From positions 1-64,000 of the forward strand of contig JALSHZ010000063.1 in assembly GCA_026981985.1 (NCBI GenBank): DNA of 64,000 bases, read 5' to 3'. Positions 12,309-23,022 of this stretch are shown piece after piece. A model generated the notes under the pieces. It saw nothing but the letters and a program-made list of their open reading frames with translations. It searched no databases and had not been told where the DNA came from. Position 1 is the first letter of the stretch; every line of letters begins with the position of its first letter. Source of the stretch: Gammaproteobacteria bacterium. Its GTDB lineage: Bacteria; Pseudomonadota; Gammaproteobacteria; UWMA-0217. A program made the translations under genes and the position numbers.

Positions 12309-12317
12309 CTAGCTGCG

Positions 12318-12346
12318 CCTGCGATGCCGGCTAACGGCATCGCAGG
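12318..12346. terminator. Perfect 12-bp inverted repeat between convergent FKBP gene and proS
   Basis: CCTGCGATGCCG-GCTAA-CGGCATCGCAGG; no strong U-tract. Confidence 0.45.
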
Positions 12347-12356
12347 TGAGTTCGTC

Positions 12357-14075
12357 CTATTCGCCTGACAGTCGCTGCTTGAGAAAATCGACGATCTCGC
12401 CGATGGCGATGTTGCTGGCGTCTTCGCTGTTGCGGCGTGACTTGTATTCGACGATGCCTTCATCGAGCCCGCGTTCACTGAAGACCACGCGATGCGGAAT
12501 GCCAATCAGTTCCAGGTCGGCAAACATCACGCCGGGCCTGATCTTTCGGTCGTCGAGCAGGACATTGATCCCTGCCTCTTGCATTTCCTGGTAGAGCTTC
12601 TCGACGGCATCACGCAGGCGTTGCGATTTGTGCAGATTGATCGGGGCGAGGGCGACGGTGAACGGCGCAATGGCTTCCGGCCAGATGATGCCGTGTTCGT
12701 CGTGGTTCTGTTCGATGGCAGCGGCGACGATGCGGGTGATGCCGATGCCGTAGCAGCCCATTTCGAGTACTGCGGCTTTGCCGTTTTCGTCCAGCACCTT
12801 GACGTCCATGGCTTCGCTGTAGGTGGTGCCGAGCTGGAAGATGTGGCCAACTTCGATGCCACGAACGATCTTGATGGTGCCTTTGCCGTCGGGGCTGGGG
12901 TCGCCTGTCACAATGTTGCGGATGTCGACTGCGGTTGGCTTCGGCAGATCGCGCTCGAAATTGACGCCGGTCAGATGAAATCCTTCACGGTTGGCACCAC
13001 AGACGAAATCATTCAGACCGAGTACCGCAAAATCGGCGAACATGGGCAAGTCGATCCCGACCGGGCCAATCGAGCCAGGTTTGCTGCCTGTGGCTTTGAT
13101 CACATCGGTTTCACTGGCGAACTCCAGCGGCTGTTGCACGCCGGGGAGTTTCTCGGCCTTCACAGCATTGAGTTCATGATCGCCGCGCAGCAGTAGCGCA
13201 ATGAAGGGTTGCTCCTCGCTGTCGCCCCGGACGATGAGCGTCTTGACGATGCGCTCGGCTGGCATGCCCAGGGCTTTACTGACTTCCTCGATGCTTTCTG
13301 CGCCGGGTGTCGCGACTTCGGTCATCGTCTGGGTTGCGTCGCTGGCTGGAGGGACTGGCTGGGTGGGTGCCAGTTCGATATTGGCGGCGTAATCGCTGCC
13401 ATCGGAGAATGCGATGGCGTCTTCGCCAGCATCGGCCAGCACATGGAATTCGTGGGAAGCATTGCCGCCGATGGAACCGGTGTCGGCAGCCACAGCGCGA
13501 AATTCCAGCCCCATTCTGGCGAAGATGCGACTGTAGCAGTCGTACATGGCCCGATAGGTTTGCTGCAGCGAGTCCTTGCCGATGTGGAAGGAGTAGGCGT
13601 CCTTCATGATGAACTCTCGCGAACGCATCACGCCGAAGCGGGGCCGGATCTCATCGCGGAATTTGGTCTGGATCTGGTAATAGTTGACCGGCAGCTGCTT
13701 GTAACTGCGGATCTCCTTGCGGGCATAGTCGGTGATGACTTCTTCATGGGTCGGGCCGAGGCAGAATTCGCGCTCGTGCCGGTCATGCATGCGCAGCAGT
13801 TCGGGACCGTATTTTTCCCAGCGGCCTGACTCTTGCCAGAGTTCGGCGGGTTGGACGACGGGCATCAGCAATTCGACCGCGCCGCTGCCATCCATCTCCT
13901 CGCGCACGATGCGTTCGACGTTGCGCAGTACCTTCAGTCCGAGGGGTTTCCAGATATAGAGCCCGGCTGCCAGGCGGCGGATGAGACCGGCGCGGAGCAT
14001 CAGCTTGTGGCTGATGATCTCGGCGTCGGCAGGGGTTTCCTTCAGCGTGGAAAGGGGGAAACGGGAAACGCGCAT
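12357..14075 (-). CDS. proS: Prolyl-tRNA synthetase
   Basis: [61 protein letters not shown].., 572 aa. Confidence 0.97.
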   Translation of the reverse strand: MRVSRFPLSTLKETPADAEIISHKLMLRAGLIRRLAAGLYIWKPLGLKVLRNVERIVREEMDGSGAVELLMPVVQPAELWQESGRWEKYGPELLRMHDRHEREFCLGPTHEEVITDYARKEIRSYKQLPVNYYQIQTKFRDEIRPRFGVMRSREFIMKDAYSFHIGKDSLQQTYRAMYDCYSRIFARMGLEFRAVAADTGSIGGNASHEFHVLADAGEDAIAFSDGSDYAANIELAPTQPVPPASDATQTMTEVATPGAESIEEVSKALGMPAERIVKTLIVRGDSEEQPFIALLLRGDHELNAVKAEKLPGVQQPLEFASETDVIKATGSKPGSIGPVGIDLPMFADFAVLGLNDFVCGANREGFHLTGVNFERDLPKPTAVDIRNIVTGDPSPDGKGTIKIVRGIEVGHIFQLGTTYSEAMDVKVLDENGKAAVLEMGCYGIGITRIVAAAIEQNHDEHGIIWPEAIAPFTVALAPINLHKSQRLRDAVEKLYQEMQEAGINVLLDDRKIRPGVMFADLELIGIPHRVVFSERGLDEGIVEYKSRRNSEDASNIAIGEIVDFLKQRLSGE

Positions 14076-14115
14076 GGTGATGACTGCTCCGCAGATAATG
14101 GAGCGCCATTCTGTC

Positions 14116-14454
14116 TCAGAAGGTGGTGGAATTCCAGCCCCACATATGGCGTGCTGGATTACTGAATTCGATATAGGTGCGTGCGGCGGGAACGTCCAGG
14201 TGCCGGGTGACCAGATCGCAGAGTGTCGCTGAAAACTCGGCGGTTCGCTCTTCTGGCAGACCCAGGCTTTTCAGCTCGATATAGGCGAGCGGTGCCGTGG
14301 TGCCGGCGAACAGCATTTCGGGATTGTGCCGCATTGTCACCATGACGTAGTTTTCGGGTTTTCCCAGCAACGTGGCTGTGGCGCTGGAAAGCTCAGCCAG
14401 CATCTCGTTTGGGTCGGTTACTTCAACGTTGGTCTCGATCTTGAGCAGCGGCAT
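14116..14454 (-). CDS. MIF/phenylpyruvate tautomerase-like protein
   Basis: [82 protein letters not shown]; Pro directly after Met. Confidence 0.85.
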   Translation of the reverse strand: MPLLKIETNVEVTDPNEMLAELSSATATLLGKPENYVMVTMRHNPEMLFAGTTAPLAYIELKSLGLPEERTAEFSATLCDLVTRHLDVPAARTYIEFSNPARHMWGWNSTTF

Positions 14455-14471
14455 GGTCTGAGATTCTATTG

Positions 14472-14966
14472 TTAAGGCTGACACATCTTATCAAGATCCT
14501 CACGGTATTGCTGCATACGCGCTTCGCGCTCTTCTGGCGTCAGCACCCTGGGTTGCTCACTGTCGCTGCTGCGTACACGGATACGGGTGTTCTGTTCCAG
14601 AATGCGAAGATTATTCCGCAGCGCATTGCAAGCTTCCTGCTGTTGCTTGCGACGGGCGGCCTCCTCCTTTGCGATGGTCTCGGCGTCTTGTTGCTCAGGG
14701 ATGAGGACATTATATTGCTTGGCGGAGTCGCCTTGCTCTGCTGTATCTTCCATGTTGCCGGGTGGTATTGGCGTTGGTTTGCTGGCACTGTCTGGTTTGC
14801 CCGATACTTCGAGTATCTTGATGCCTTTTCCAGTGGGGGGAACCTGGCTGTAGTGTATGCCGCCGTCGGCATCCATCCACTTGTAGGTGGTCGCCAGCAG
14901 TGCGCTTGATTGTCCTGACATCAACAGCGCCAGTGTCAGGGTGATGATGATCCGTTTGCTGTTCAT
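14472..14966 (-). CDS. DUF4124 domain-containing exported protein
   Basis: Signal peptide MNSKRIIITLTLALLMSGQSSALLA, then TYKWMDADGGIHYSQVPPTGKGIKILEV, coiled C-term. Confidence 0.75.
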   Translation of the reverse strand: MNSKRIIITLTLALLMSGQSSALLATTYKWMDADGGIHYSQVPPTGKGIKILEVSGKPDSASKPTPIPPGNMEDTAEQGDSAKQYNVLIPEQQDAETIAKEEAARRKQQQEACNALRNNLRILEQNTRIRVRSSDSEQPRVLTPEEREARMQQYREDLDKMCQP

Positions 14967-15122
14967 CGCGGCTGTCCGGTTCGATAGTGGAAACCCTTGC
15001 ATTATAGTGAACCTCAAGGGGTGCAAGTCAGTACCATGCCCCCATATTTAGTGTTTCGAATCCTGGCAGGCGATGGAATGCCGACGAATTCACGATATTT
15101 GTTGATTACCTGGCGGGATCAC

Positions 15123-15152
15123 AGGGAATATTAGCGATTGCTGATATTCCCT
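15123..15152. promoter_or_regulatory. 30-bp near-palindrome (candidate operator) upstream of RND efflux operon
   Basis: AGGGAATAT-tAGC-gatt-GCTg-ATATTCCCT, 39 bp upstream of the MFP start codon. Confidence 0.5.
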
Positions 15153-15190
15153 GATACTATCCGCAAAATTTTGAGATGTGAGGGAAAGCA

Positions 15191-16267
15191 ATGCGTAACT
15201 ATCTGATTCTATGTCTGACGCTGCTGGCCGGGCCGGTGCTGGCAGATTCAGTCGCGAGCGATGAAAACGAGGCGCCATTGCCTTTCGATGTGACGGCGGC
15301 TGCCATTGAGAAGGTTGACTACGAGCGGGTTCTCAACGGCACCGTCGATGCGGTCAATGAAACCACGGTGTCTGCCGAGACCTCCGGCACCATCACCGAT
15401 CTCTATTATGACGTCGACGACTATGTGAAGCAGGGTGATGTCATCCTCCGCATCAAGGCAACAAAACAGAAGGCGGGACTCAAGGCGGCCAATGCTGCGG
15501 TTTCCGAGGCACGGGCAAGGTTGAGTGAGGCGCGTCAGGAATACAAGCGGGTCAAGGACATTTTCGAGCGCAAGCTGGTATCGAAGTCTGATCTGGATCG
15601 TGCCACCGCCAGTTTGCGTGCTGCTGAAGCCCGCCTGGATGCCGCACTGGCAGCGCGTGCCAAGGCACAGGAGCAGACCGAGAGCACCGTTGTACGGGCG
15701 CCTTACAGCGGCATCGTCAAGATTCGTCACGTCCATCTCGGAGAGTTCGTCAATGTGGGGCAACCGTTGATGACCGGCGTTTCGCTGGAGAAACTCCGGG
15801 TCAATGTGAATGTGCCCCAAAGCCTGATCAACAAGGTCAGGAAGCTGAAGAAGGCGCGGGTGTTGGTCGAAGGGGATCATCGTGGCATTCCCGTCGAAGG
15901 TCTGACGTTCTTTCCTTATGCCGATCCGGTGACCAACACGTTCAAGGTGCGGGCGAATCTTGCCGAAGGCGTCGAGGGCCTGTTTCCCGGTATGTTCGTC
16001 AAGGTGGCGTTTGTCGTTGGTGAGAAGAAGCAGCTGGTTGTTCCCGAACAGGCTGTTGTCTATCGCGGCGAGGTTACAGGGGTCTATGTCGTCGATGACA
16101 ATGGTCGTGTGGCATTGCGTCAGATCCGCGCGGGCAAGACCACTCGCGATGGCAAGATCGTGGTGCTGGCAGGTTTGAGTGAAGGTGAGCGTGTCGCGCT
16201 GGATCCGGTTGCCGCAGCCATCTACTTGAAAAAACAGATCGGCAGGGAGGCAAAGCAGCATGACTGA
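15191..16267 (+). CDS. RND efflux periplasmic adaptor (membrane fusion protein)
   Basis: Signal peptide; VSAETSGTITDLYYDVDDYVKQGDVILRI lipoyl-type domain, alpha hairpin, VVRAPYSGIVKIRHVHLGEFVNVGQPLMTG. Confidence 0.92.
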   Translation: MRNYLILCLTLLAGPVLADSVASDENEAPLPFDVTAAAIEKVDYERVLNGTVDAVNETTVSAETSGTITDLYYDVDDYVKQGDVILRIKATKQKAGLKAANAAVSEARARLSEARQEYKRVKDIFERKLVSKSDLDRATASLRAAEARLDAALAARAKAQEQTESTVVRAPYSGIVKIRHVHLGEFVNVGQPLMTGVSLEKLRVNVNVPQSLINKVRKLKKARVLVEGDHRGIPVEGLTFFPYADPVTNTFKVRANLAEGVEGLFPGMFVKVAFVVGEKKQLVVPEQAVVYRGEVTGVYVVDDNGRVALRQIRAGKTTRDGKIVVLAGLSEGERVALDPVAAAIYLKKQIGREAKQHD

Positions 16268-19200
16268 TTCAGCGATGGGTATCTCCGGCCGCATCGCAGC
16301 GAAATTCCAGAACAACGCCATTACGCCATTGCTGGCATTGGTGGGGCTATTGCTGGGGCTGTTCGCGGTCATGATTACGCCACGGGAGGAAGAACCGCAG
16401 ATCAATGTGACGTTCGCGAATGTCTTGATCCCGTTTCCTGGCGCCACGGCATCAGAGGTGGAGCATCTCGTTGCCGGCCCGGCGGAGCAGGTGTTGTCCG
16501 AAATTTCGGGCATCAAGCACGTCTACTCGTCTTCCTATCCGGGGCGCGCGATTCTCACGGTACAGTTCAAGGTGGGTGAGAACCGCACCGATGCACTGGT
16601 GCGGCTGTACAACAAGATCGCCTCGAATATCGACTGGTTGCCTCCTGGCTTGGGTGTGCTGCAGCCAATCATCAAGCCGAAGGGCATCGATGACGTGCCG
16701 ATCGTGACAGCGACGCTGTGGACCGATGATCAGAGCAAGAGTGCCTATGACCTGTTGCAGGTGGCGCATGCGGTGGAGACCGAGTTGAAGCGTGTGCCCG
16801 GCACGCGGCAAATCTACACCATCGGCGGTGCGCCACAGGTGGTTTCGGTTCGGCTCGACCCCCAGAAGCTGGCGGGTTATAGCCTGTCGATCGATGATAT
16901 CGCGGCTTCACTGCGCGCCGCCAACAGCTCGCGTGATGCAGTCAACGTCGTCACTGACAATGAGGAGATTCAGGTTCAGGCTGGTGCTTTCCTGACCACT
17001 GTCGAGGAGGTCGGGAGCCTCGTGGTCGGCGTATTCAGCGGCAAGCCGGTTTACCTGGAAGAGGTGGCCCAGGTCCAGCGCGGGCCGGATCAGCCAAGCC
17101 AGTATGTTGCCTACAGCGAAAAAGGCACGGTCAGCAATACCCCCGCGGTGACCATCGCAGTGGCCAAACAGCCAGGCAAGAACGCGGTCGAAATCGCCGA
17201 TAAAGTGATCGAACGTTTCGAGCAGCTCGACGGTATTTTCATTCCCGACGGTGTCAATGTCGAGATTACGCGCAACTACGGTGCTACCGCGAAGGCCAAG
17301 GCGGACAAACTGATTCAGAAATTGCTGTTCGCCACGGCCTCGGTCGTATTGCTGGTGTGGCTGACGATGGGCTGGCGCGAGGCGGGCATCGTTGGTATCG
17401 CGGTGATCATCACGTTGATGATCACCCTGTTTGCCTCTTGGGCCTATGGGTTCACGTTGAACCGCGTGTCGTTGTTCGCACTGATATTTTCTATCGGGAT
17501 TCTGGTGGATGACGCCATTGTGGTGGTGGAGAACATCCATCGGCATCTCAGCATGGGCGGCAAGAAGATTCTCGACGTCATTCCGGCTGCCGTCGACGAA
17601 GTTGGCGGGCCGACGATTCTGGCGACTTTTACCGTCATTGCTGCATTGATGCCGATGGCCTTCGTTTCCGGTTTGATGGGGCCATACATGAGCCCAATTC
17701 CAATCAACGCCAGCATGGGTATGTTGATCTCACTGGTGGTGGCCTATGTCGTCACGCCGTGGCTGACCTACAAGGTGCTGCGCAAGGTGGATTTCAGTCA
17801 GCATCATGGCGAATCCATCCCGGGCTGGCTTGGCAGTCTGTTTAACAAAGGGGTTGGTATTTTCCTCAATGGCGACAAGGGTAAAGGAAAGCGCCGCAGC
17901 CTGTTCGTGGTGATTATGGTCCTGATTGCGCTGTCGGTCTCGCTGGCCGTATTCAAGGTAGTAGTATTGAAAATGCTGCCGTTCGACAACAAATCGGAAT
18001 TTCAGGTCGTCGTCAATATGCCGGAAGGCACGACACTCGAGCAGACCAAGCGGGTGCTCGACGAGCTGGCCGGTTATCTGGAGACGGTGCCGGAAGTTGA
18101 AAACCTGCAAGTCTATGCCGGCACTTCGGCACCGATCAACTTCAATGGCCTGGTGCGGCAATACTACCTGCGCAAGGGTTCCTATCTGGGCGATATCCAG
18201 GTCAATCTGGTCGACAAGCACCATCGTGATCGCAAGAGTCATGACATCGCGCTGGCGGTACGGGCACCATTGCAGGAAATTGCACAGAAGCACAATGCCA
18301 TCGTGAAGCTGGCCGAAGTGCCGCCTGGGCCACCGGTGCTGGCGCCGATCGTCGCCGAGATCTACGGACTGGATTATGAAGGTCAGATCAAAGTGTCTGA
18401 AGCGTTGGCAGGAGTGTTTGCCGGTACGGCGGATATTGTCGACATCGACGATAGTGTCGAATACCCGCAGAAGCGCTATATCCTGCATGTCGATAGAGAG
18501 AAAGCGGCATTGCTTGGTCTGCATCAGCAGCAAGTCTCCACCGCAGTCAATACTGTACTGGGAGGCAGCGCGCCAACCTATCTTCATGGTCATAACGTGA
18601 AGTATGCGATTCCGGTCAAGATGGAATTCTCCGAAGCTGACAAAGCAGATATCGAGTCATTGCTGGATCTGCGCATCCGCAGCAAGTCCGGACAGTTGGT
18701 GCCAATGTCTGAAATCGTCAGTATCGAGGAGACAACCCGCGAGCATGCGATTCACCACAAGGATCTGCTGCCCGTGGTCTATCTGATGGGTGACATGGTG
18801 GGCGATCTCGACAGTCCGTTGTATGGCATGTTCGATATTTCATTCGCGCTGAATGAAACGGAGCTGGCTGGTGAGGGGATTATCGATCAATACTTCATCA
18901 ATCAGCCCGCCAGTCCCTATACCTACAGCATCAAATGGGATGGCGAGTGGACGGTGACCTATGAGACCTTTCGTGACATGGGTATCGCCTATGCCTTTGG
19001 CATGATCATGATCTATCTGCTGGTGGTCGCTCAGTTCCGCTCCTACGCCGTGCCGCTGGTGATCATGGCACCGATTCCACTGACAATCATCGGCGTCATG
19101 CCGGGTCACGCGTTGCTTGGTGCCAAGTTCACCGCCACCTCGATGATCGGCATGATTGCATTGGCTGGGATTATCGTGCGCAACTCGATCCTGCTGGTGG

Positions 19201-19472
19201 ATTTCATCAATGAACAGGTTCGCGCTGGCATGGATCTGCAAGAGGCAGTCATCAAGGCGGGGGCGGTGCGGGCAAAACCCATTGTGCTGACAGGCCTGGC
19301 GGCAATGATCGGTGCGATGTTCATTCTCAATGACCCGATCTTTAGTGGTCTTGCGATTGCACTGATCTTTGGTTTACTGGTCTCGACAGTACTGACATTA
19401 CTGGTCATACCGGTGCTGTACTACGCCTATGTCTACAAGCGCGTGGACAAGGTGATCCTAGGGACGGGCTGA
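16260..19472 (+). CDS. RND efflux transporter permease
   Basis: 1070 aa; INVTFANVLIPFPGATASEVEHLVAGPAEQ.., VDDAIVVVENIHRHL, TM pattern; overlaps the MFP stop. Confidence 0.95.
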   Translation: MTDSAMGISGRIAAKFQNNAITPLLALVGLLLGLFAVMITPREEEPQINVTFANVLIPFPGATASEVEHLVAGPAEQVLSEISGIKHVYSSSYPGRAILTVQFKVGENRTDALVRLYNKIASNIDWLPPGLGVLQPIIKPKGIDDVPIVTATLWTDDQSKSAYDLLQVAHAVETELKRVPGTRQIYTIGGAPQVVSVRLDPQKLAGYSLSIDDIAASLRAANSSRDAVNVVTDNEEIQVQAGAFLTTVEEVGSLVVGVFSGKPVYLEEVAQVQRGPDQPSQYVAYSEKGTVSNTPAVTIAVAKQPGKNAVEIADKVIERFEQLDGIFIPDGVNVEITRNYGATAKAKADKLIQKLLFATASVVLLVWLTMGWREAGIVGIAVIITLMITLFASWAYGFTLNRVSLFALIFSIGILVDDAIVVVENIHRHLSMGGKKILDVIPAAVDEVGGPTILATFTVIAALMPMAFVSGLMGPYMSPIPINASMGMLISLVVAYVVTPWLTYKVLRKVDFSQHHGESIPGWLGSLFNKGVGIFLNGDKGKGKRRSLFVVIMVLIALSVSLAVFKVVVLKMLPFDNKSEFQVVVNMPEGTTLEQTKRVLDELAGYLETVPEVENLQVYAGTSAPINFNGLVRQYYLRKGSYLGDIQVNLVDKHHRDRKSHDIALAVRAPLQEIAQKHNAIVKLAEVPPGPPVLAPIVAEIYGLDYEGQIKVSEALAGVFAGTADIVDIDDSVEYPQKRYILHVDREKAALLGLHQQQVSTAVNTVLGGSAPTYLHGHNVKYAIPVKMEFSEADKADIESLLDLRIRSKSGQLVPMSEIVSIEETTREHAIHHKDLLPVVYLMGDMVGDLDSPLYGMFDISFALNETELAGEGIIDQYFINQPASPYTYSIKWDGEWTVTYETFRDMGIAYAFGMIMIYLLVVAQFRSYAVPLVIMAPIPLTIIGVMPGHALLGAKFTATSMIGMIALAGIIVRNSILLVDFINEQVRAGMDLQEAVIKAGAVRAKPIVLTGLAAMIGAMFILNDPIFSGLAIALIFGLLVSTVLTLLVIPVLYYAYVYKRVDKVILGTG

Positions 19473-19735
19473 TCAACCTGTCATGGCAAGAGCCGATGGA
19501 TGCCTGCCATTGGCTCTTGCCCGGATGTCTCACCAGTTCTCTACCTCGAGCTGCCTCGCTACGTGACCCGGTGAGAAATACGCGCTAGCTCAGGCGTTTT
19601 CGCCGAAACATTCCCTAAGTCAGGCGCTGTTTATATAAGCCGCGTTATCTACTACAATAAATCCCTTTTATGGCTACCCGCATTTTTTGCTGGGTCGAGC
19701 CTTGGACGATCTGCGGCAGGTAACAGGAGAAAGGG

Positions 19736-20647
19736 ATGGCTGACAGAAGGCTCCAGGTTTTTCAAACGGTTGCTACGCATCTGAGTTTCACCAAGGCGGC
19801 CGAGGTGTTGCATATGACGCAGCCAGCGGTGACGTTTCAGGTTCGCCAACTGGAAGAGCACTTCAACACGCGGCTGTTCGATCGAACGCATAATCGGGTC
19901 ACGCTGACGGCTGCGGGCGAAGCGGTGTTCGTCTATGCCAAACGGATCTTCGAGCAGTACGAGGAGATGGAAAACAGCGTCCGGGAGATCACGGGCGAGG
20001 TCAGTGGTTTGCTTACCATCGGCGCCAGCACCACGGTAGCGGAGTATATGCTCCCGGCGCTGTTGGGAAAGTTCAAAGCGGTGTTTCCGGATATTCGTCT
20101 GAGCCTGAAGGTGTCCAATACCGAGAGTGTCGTGGCGATGGTGGAGGACAATGTCATCGACCTGGCGGTGGTCGAGGCGCCGGTCAGCAACAAGCATCTG
20201 CTGGTCGATGTCTGTGATGTGGATGCGCTGGTGGTGGTGGCACACCCTGATCACGAAGCCGCGAAACTCAACAGCCTGACCGCAGCGCAGTTGATAGAAT
20301 TCCCCTATATCTGCCGCGAGGAAGGCTCCGGCACTCGGGACGTCATCAAGGAATATATGGCGCAGAGCAAGCTCGACTCCGATAGCCTCAATGTCTGTCT
20401 GGAACTGGGTAGTCCTGAGTCGATCAAAGGCGCCGTCGAGGCGGGCATGGGCATTGCCATTCTGTCGAAGGTGACAATCGCCAAAGAGCTGGCGCTCGGT
20501 ACACTGGTAGCGATTCCGCTCGACCCACCGCTGGAGCGGCCATTTTCCTTCGTCCGGCAGCGGCAGAAATTCCGTCAGACGGCAACCGAGAAGCTATTGG
20601 ATTTCGCGCATGAATATTGCAGGCAGAAGAAGCAATCTGCCGAATGA
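19736..20647 (+). CDS. LysR family transcriptional regulator
   Basis: RLQVFQTVATHLSFTKAAEVLHMTQPAVTFQVRQLEEHFNTRLFDRTHNRVTLTAAGEAV HTH and substrate domain. Confidence 0.95.
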   Translation: MADRRLQVFQTVATHLSFTKAAEVLHMTQPAVTFQVRQLEEHFNTRLFDRTHNRVTLTAAGEAVFVYAKRIFEQYEEMENSVREITGEVSGLLTIGASTTVAEYMLPALLGKFKAVFPDIRLSLKVSNTESVVAMVEDNVIDLAVVEAPVSNKHLLVDVCDVDALVVVAHPDHEAAKLNSLTAAQLIEFPYICREEGSGTRDVIKEYMAQSKLDSDSLNVCLELGSPESIKGAVEAGMGIAILSKVTIAKELALGTLVAIPLDPPLERPFSFVRQRQKFRQTATEKLLDFAHEYCRQKKQSAE

Positions 20648-20997
20648 GTAGTGAACGGCAATCAGCGTTGCTGGCGTTGTTTGAACGCCTCGATGAGCAG
20701 CGGCAGCGTTCGCTGCTGGATTATGCCGATTTTCTGGTCGAGCGGCATGGCCTGGCGCAACCTCAAAGCGGGGTTCCTGTGCCGGAATTGTCACCGCGGC
20801 CGGAAAATGAAAGTGTTGTAAAGGCAATGAAGCGTTTGTCGGCTGGTTATTTCATGCTTGATCGTGCATCCATATTTCACCAAGCATCCGCTTTGATGAC
20901 GGAGCATATCATGCAGGGGCGTCCGGCGGCTGAGGTGATTGACGACCTCGAAGCATTGTTCTTGCGTGAATATCAGAAGTTGACCGAAGACAGATAG
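20644..20997 (+). CDS. Hypothetical protein, translationally coupled to lysR (ATGA)
   Basis: MSSERQSALLALFERLDEQRQRSLLDYADFLVERHGL.., 117 aa. Confidence 0.7.
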   Translation: MSSERQSALLALFERLDEQRQRSLLDYADFLVERHGLAQPQSGVPVPELSPRPENESVVKAMKRLSAGYFMLDRASIFHQASALMTEHIMQGRPAAEVIDDLEALFLREYQKLTEDR

Positions 20998-21009
20998 CAG
21001 TAGCAATCG

Positions 21010-22107
21010 ATGATCAGTTTCCTTCAGTCCTGGTATTACCGCCATTTTTCCGATCCGCAGGTTGCATTGCTCGCCGTGCTGCTGCTGACGGGATTCGCGG
21101 TGATGTTCTTTGCCGGCCAGATTCTGGCGCCATTACTGGCTGCCATTGTCATTGCCTACCTACTCGATGGCGCCGTCGCCTGGGCTGAAGGACGTGGTAT
21201 TCCACGCTGGCTGGGGGCGACACTGGTGTTCCTGGTATTCGTTGGGGTGATGCTCGCCATCCTGATCTGGATGGTGCCATTGCTGTTCAAGCAGGCCACG
21301 CAGTTCTTCACCGAAGTACCGAACATGGCAAACAAGGGGCAGCAGTTACTGATGCAGTTGCCGGAGCGGTATCCGACGATCATCACCGAAGACGATGTCG
21401 TGGCTGTTATCAGTCAGATTCGTTCTGAACTTGCTAACGTCGGTCAGACGGTATTGTCCGTGTCGGTTGCCTCTGTCATCAACTTGATTACGGTACTCGT
21501 CTACATGGTGCTGGTACCGGTACTGATCTTTTTCCTGTTGAAGGACAAGCCCAAGCTGCTGCGATGGATTACTGGCTTTCTGCCGCATGACCGCCAATTG
21601 GCGCTGCAGGTGTGGCAGGAGATGAACGCCAAGATTGCCAGCTATGCGCGTGGCAAGCTGCTGGAAATTATCCTTGTCTGGTTCGTCACCTACGTCACTT
21701 TTCTTATCCTCGGCCTCAACTATGCGCTATTGTTGAGTTTCATCGTCGGCCTTTCGGTGATCGTTCCCTATGTTGGTGCTGCGGTCGTGACCGTGCCAAT
21801 CGCCATGATCGCCTATTTTCAATGGGGCATTTCGCCGCCATTTGGCTGGGTGCTGCTGGCCTATGGCATCATTCAGTTTCTCGATGGCAATGTACTGGTG
21901 CCGTTGCTGTTCTCGGAAGTCGTCAACCTTCACCCAATCGCGATTATTGCAGCGGTGCTGCTGTTTGGTGGTTTGTGGGGGCTATGGGGTGTGTTTTTCG
22001 CGATACCGCTGGCAACGCTGGTGCAGGCCGTGATCAATGCCTGGCCGAAAAACGAAGATCCGTTTGCCGACACGGTGGATGATCTGGCAGAAACTGCCGA
22101 TCAGTAG
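21010..22107 (+). CDS. AI-2E/PerM family transporter
   Basis: 365 aa, TM-rich; PYVGAAVVTVPIAMIAYFQWG, ILDG-like QFLDGNVLVPLLFSEVVNLHPIAIIAAVLLFGGLWGLWGVFFAIPLATLVQAV. Confidence 0.93.
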   Translation: MISFLQSWYYRHFSDPQVALLAVLLLTGFAVMFFAGQILAPLLAAIVIAYLLDGAVAWAEGRGIPRWLGATLVFLVFVGVMLAILIWMVPLLFKQATQFFTEVPNMANKGQQLLMQLPERYPTIITEDDVVAVISQIRSELANVGQTVLSVSVASVINLITVLVYMVLVPVLIFFLLKDKPKLLRWITGFLPHDRQLALQVWQEMNAKIASYARGKLLEIILVWFVTYVTFLILGLNYALLLSFIVGLSVIVPYVGAAVVTVPIAMIAYFQWGISPPFGWVLLAYGIIQFLDGNVLVPLLFSEVVNLHPIAIIAAVLLFGGLWGLWGVFFAIPLATLVQAVINAWPKNEDPFADTVDDLAETADQ

Positions 22108-22131
22108 TGTAGTGATTGGGGTGATGTCACA

Positions 22132-23022
22132 TCACAGCTGTTTGTCCACTTCCTCCATTTGTTGTAGCAGGTTGAGGTAAGCCTGGTATCGGCGCCGCAG
22201 GATTTCTCCCTTGTCGACCGCATCCTTGACCGCGCAACCGGGTTCGCGGACATGCAGGCAGTTGTGGAAGCGGCAATGCACCCGTAGTGCAACAATCTCG
22301 CGAAATCCTTTTTGTACATCGGCTGGTGGAATAGGTGGTGGTGTGAAGTCACGGATGCCGGGCGAGTCGATTAGTTCGCCACCTTCCGGAAGATGATATA
22401 GGCGCGCATTGCTGGTGGTGTGCTGACCAAACCCGGTGGTTTCAGACAGGGTTTGCGTGAGGATGTCGGCCTTGGGGATCAATATGTTGGTCAATGATGA
22501 CTTGCCCACGCCGGATTGCCCGACCAGCACATTGGTCTTTTTTTTCAGATGTTTGCGTAGTGGCTCCAGGCTTTCAGGCTGCCTGGTCGATGTGTCGAGC
22601 ACGGTGTAGCCGATATCCCGGTAGTCTTGATAGATTCGGGCAATCTCGTCGGGGCAGGGCTGGTCCGCCTTGTGGTGCAGCAGGATGGCGGCAATTTCCA
22701 TGATTGCAGCCATGACGAAAAGCTGATCGACCATCGACCAGTCGGGGCTTGGTTCGACAGCGCTGGCGATGATGATCTGGTCAATATTGGCCGCGATGGT
22801 GCGTGGCGTGCCGCGGAAATAGCTGCGCGTCAGACTGTTGCGCCTGGGCAGCATTTTCGTGATCACGATGTCCGAGCCATTTTGCTGCCACCGCACGTAG
22901 TCACCGCAGACGAGATCCTGCAACTTGCGCCGGCTGGTGGCACGCACAATCTCGCCGGAGGGCAGCTCGATCAACGCCTCGGCGCCAAAGCGGCTGATGA
23001 TCCGGCCTTCCCCCTTGTTCAT
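22132..23022 (-). CDS. rsgA: Ribosome small subunit-dependent GTPase A
   Basis: Circularly permuted GTPase motifs TNVLVGQSGVGKSSLTNILIP, TTSNARLYHLPEGGELIDSPGIRDF; C-terminal CRFHNCLHVREPGCAVKDAV. Confidence 0.96.
   Translation of the reverse strand: MNKGEGRIISRFGAEALIELPSGEIVRATSRRKLQDLVCGDYVRWQQNGSDIVITKMLPRRNSLTRSYFRGTPRTIAANIDQIIIASAVEPSPDWSMVDQLFVMAAIMEIAAILLHHKADQPCPDEIARIYQDYRDIGYTVLDTSTRQPESLEPLRKHLKKKTNVLVGQSGVGKSSLTNILIPKADILTQTLSETTGFGQHTTSNARLYHLPEGGELIDSPGIRDFTPPPIPPADVQKGFREIVALRVHCRFHNCLHVREPGCAVKDAVDKGEILRRRYQAYLNLLQQMEEVDKQL

Noticed and set aside
12492-13196. 234-aa plus-strand ORF antisense to proS
   Set aside because: Shadow ORF; proS is clear on the other strand.
15248-16516. 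422-aa minus-strand ORF antisense to the RND adaptor
   Set aside because: Fully overlaps a clear MFP gene; no domain signal or plausible ribosome-binding context.
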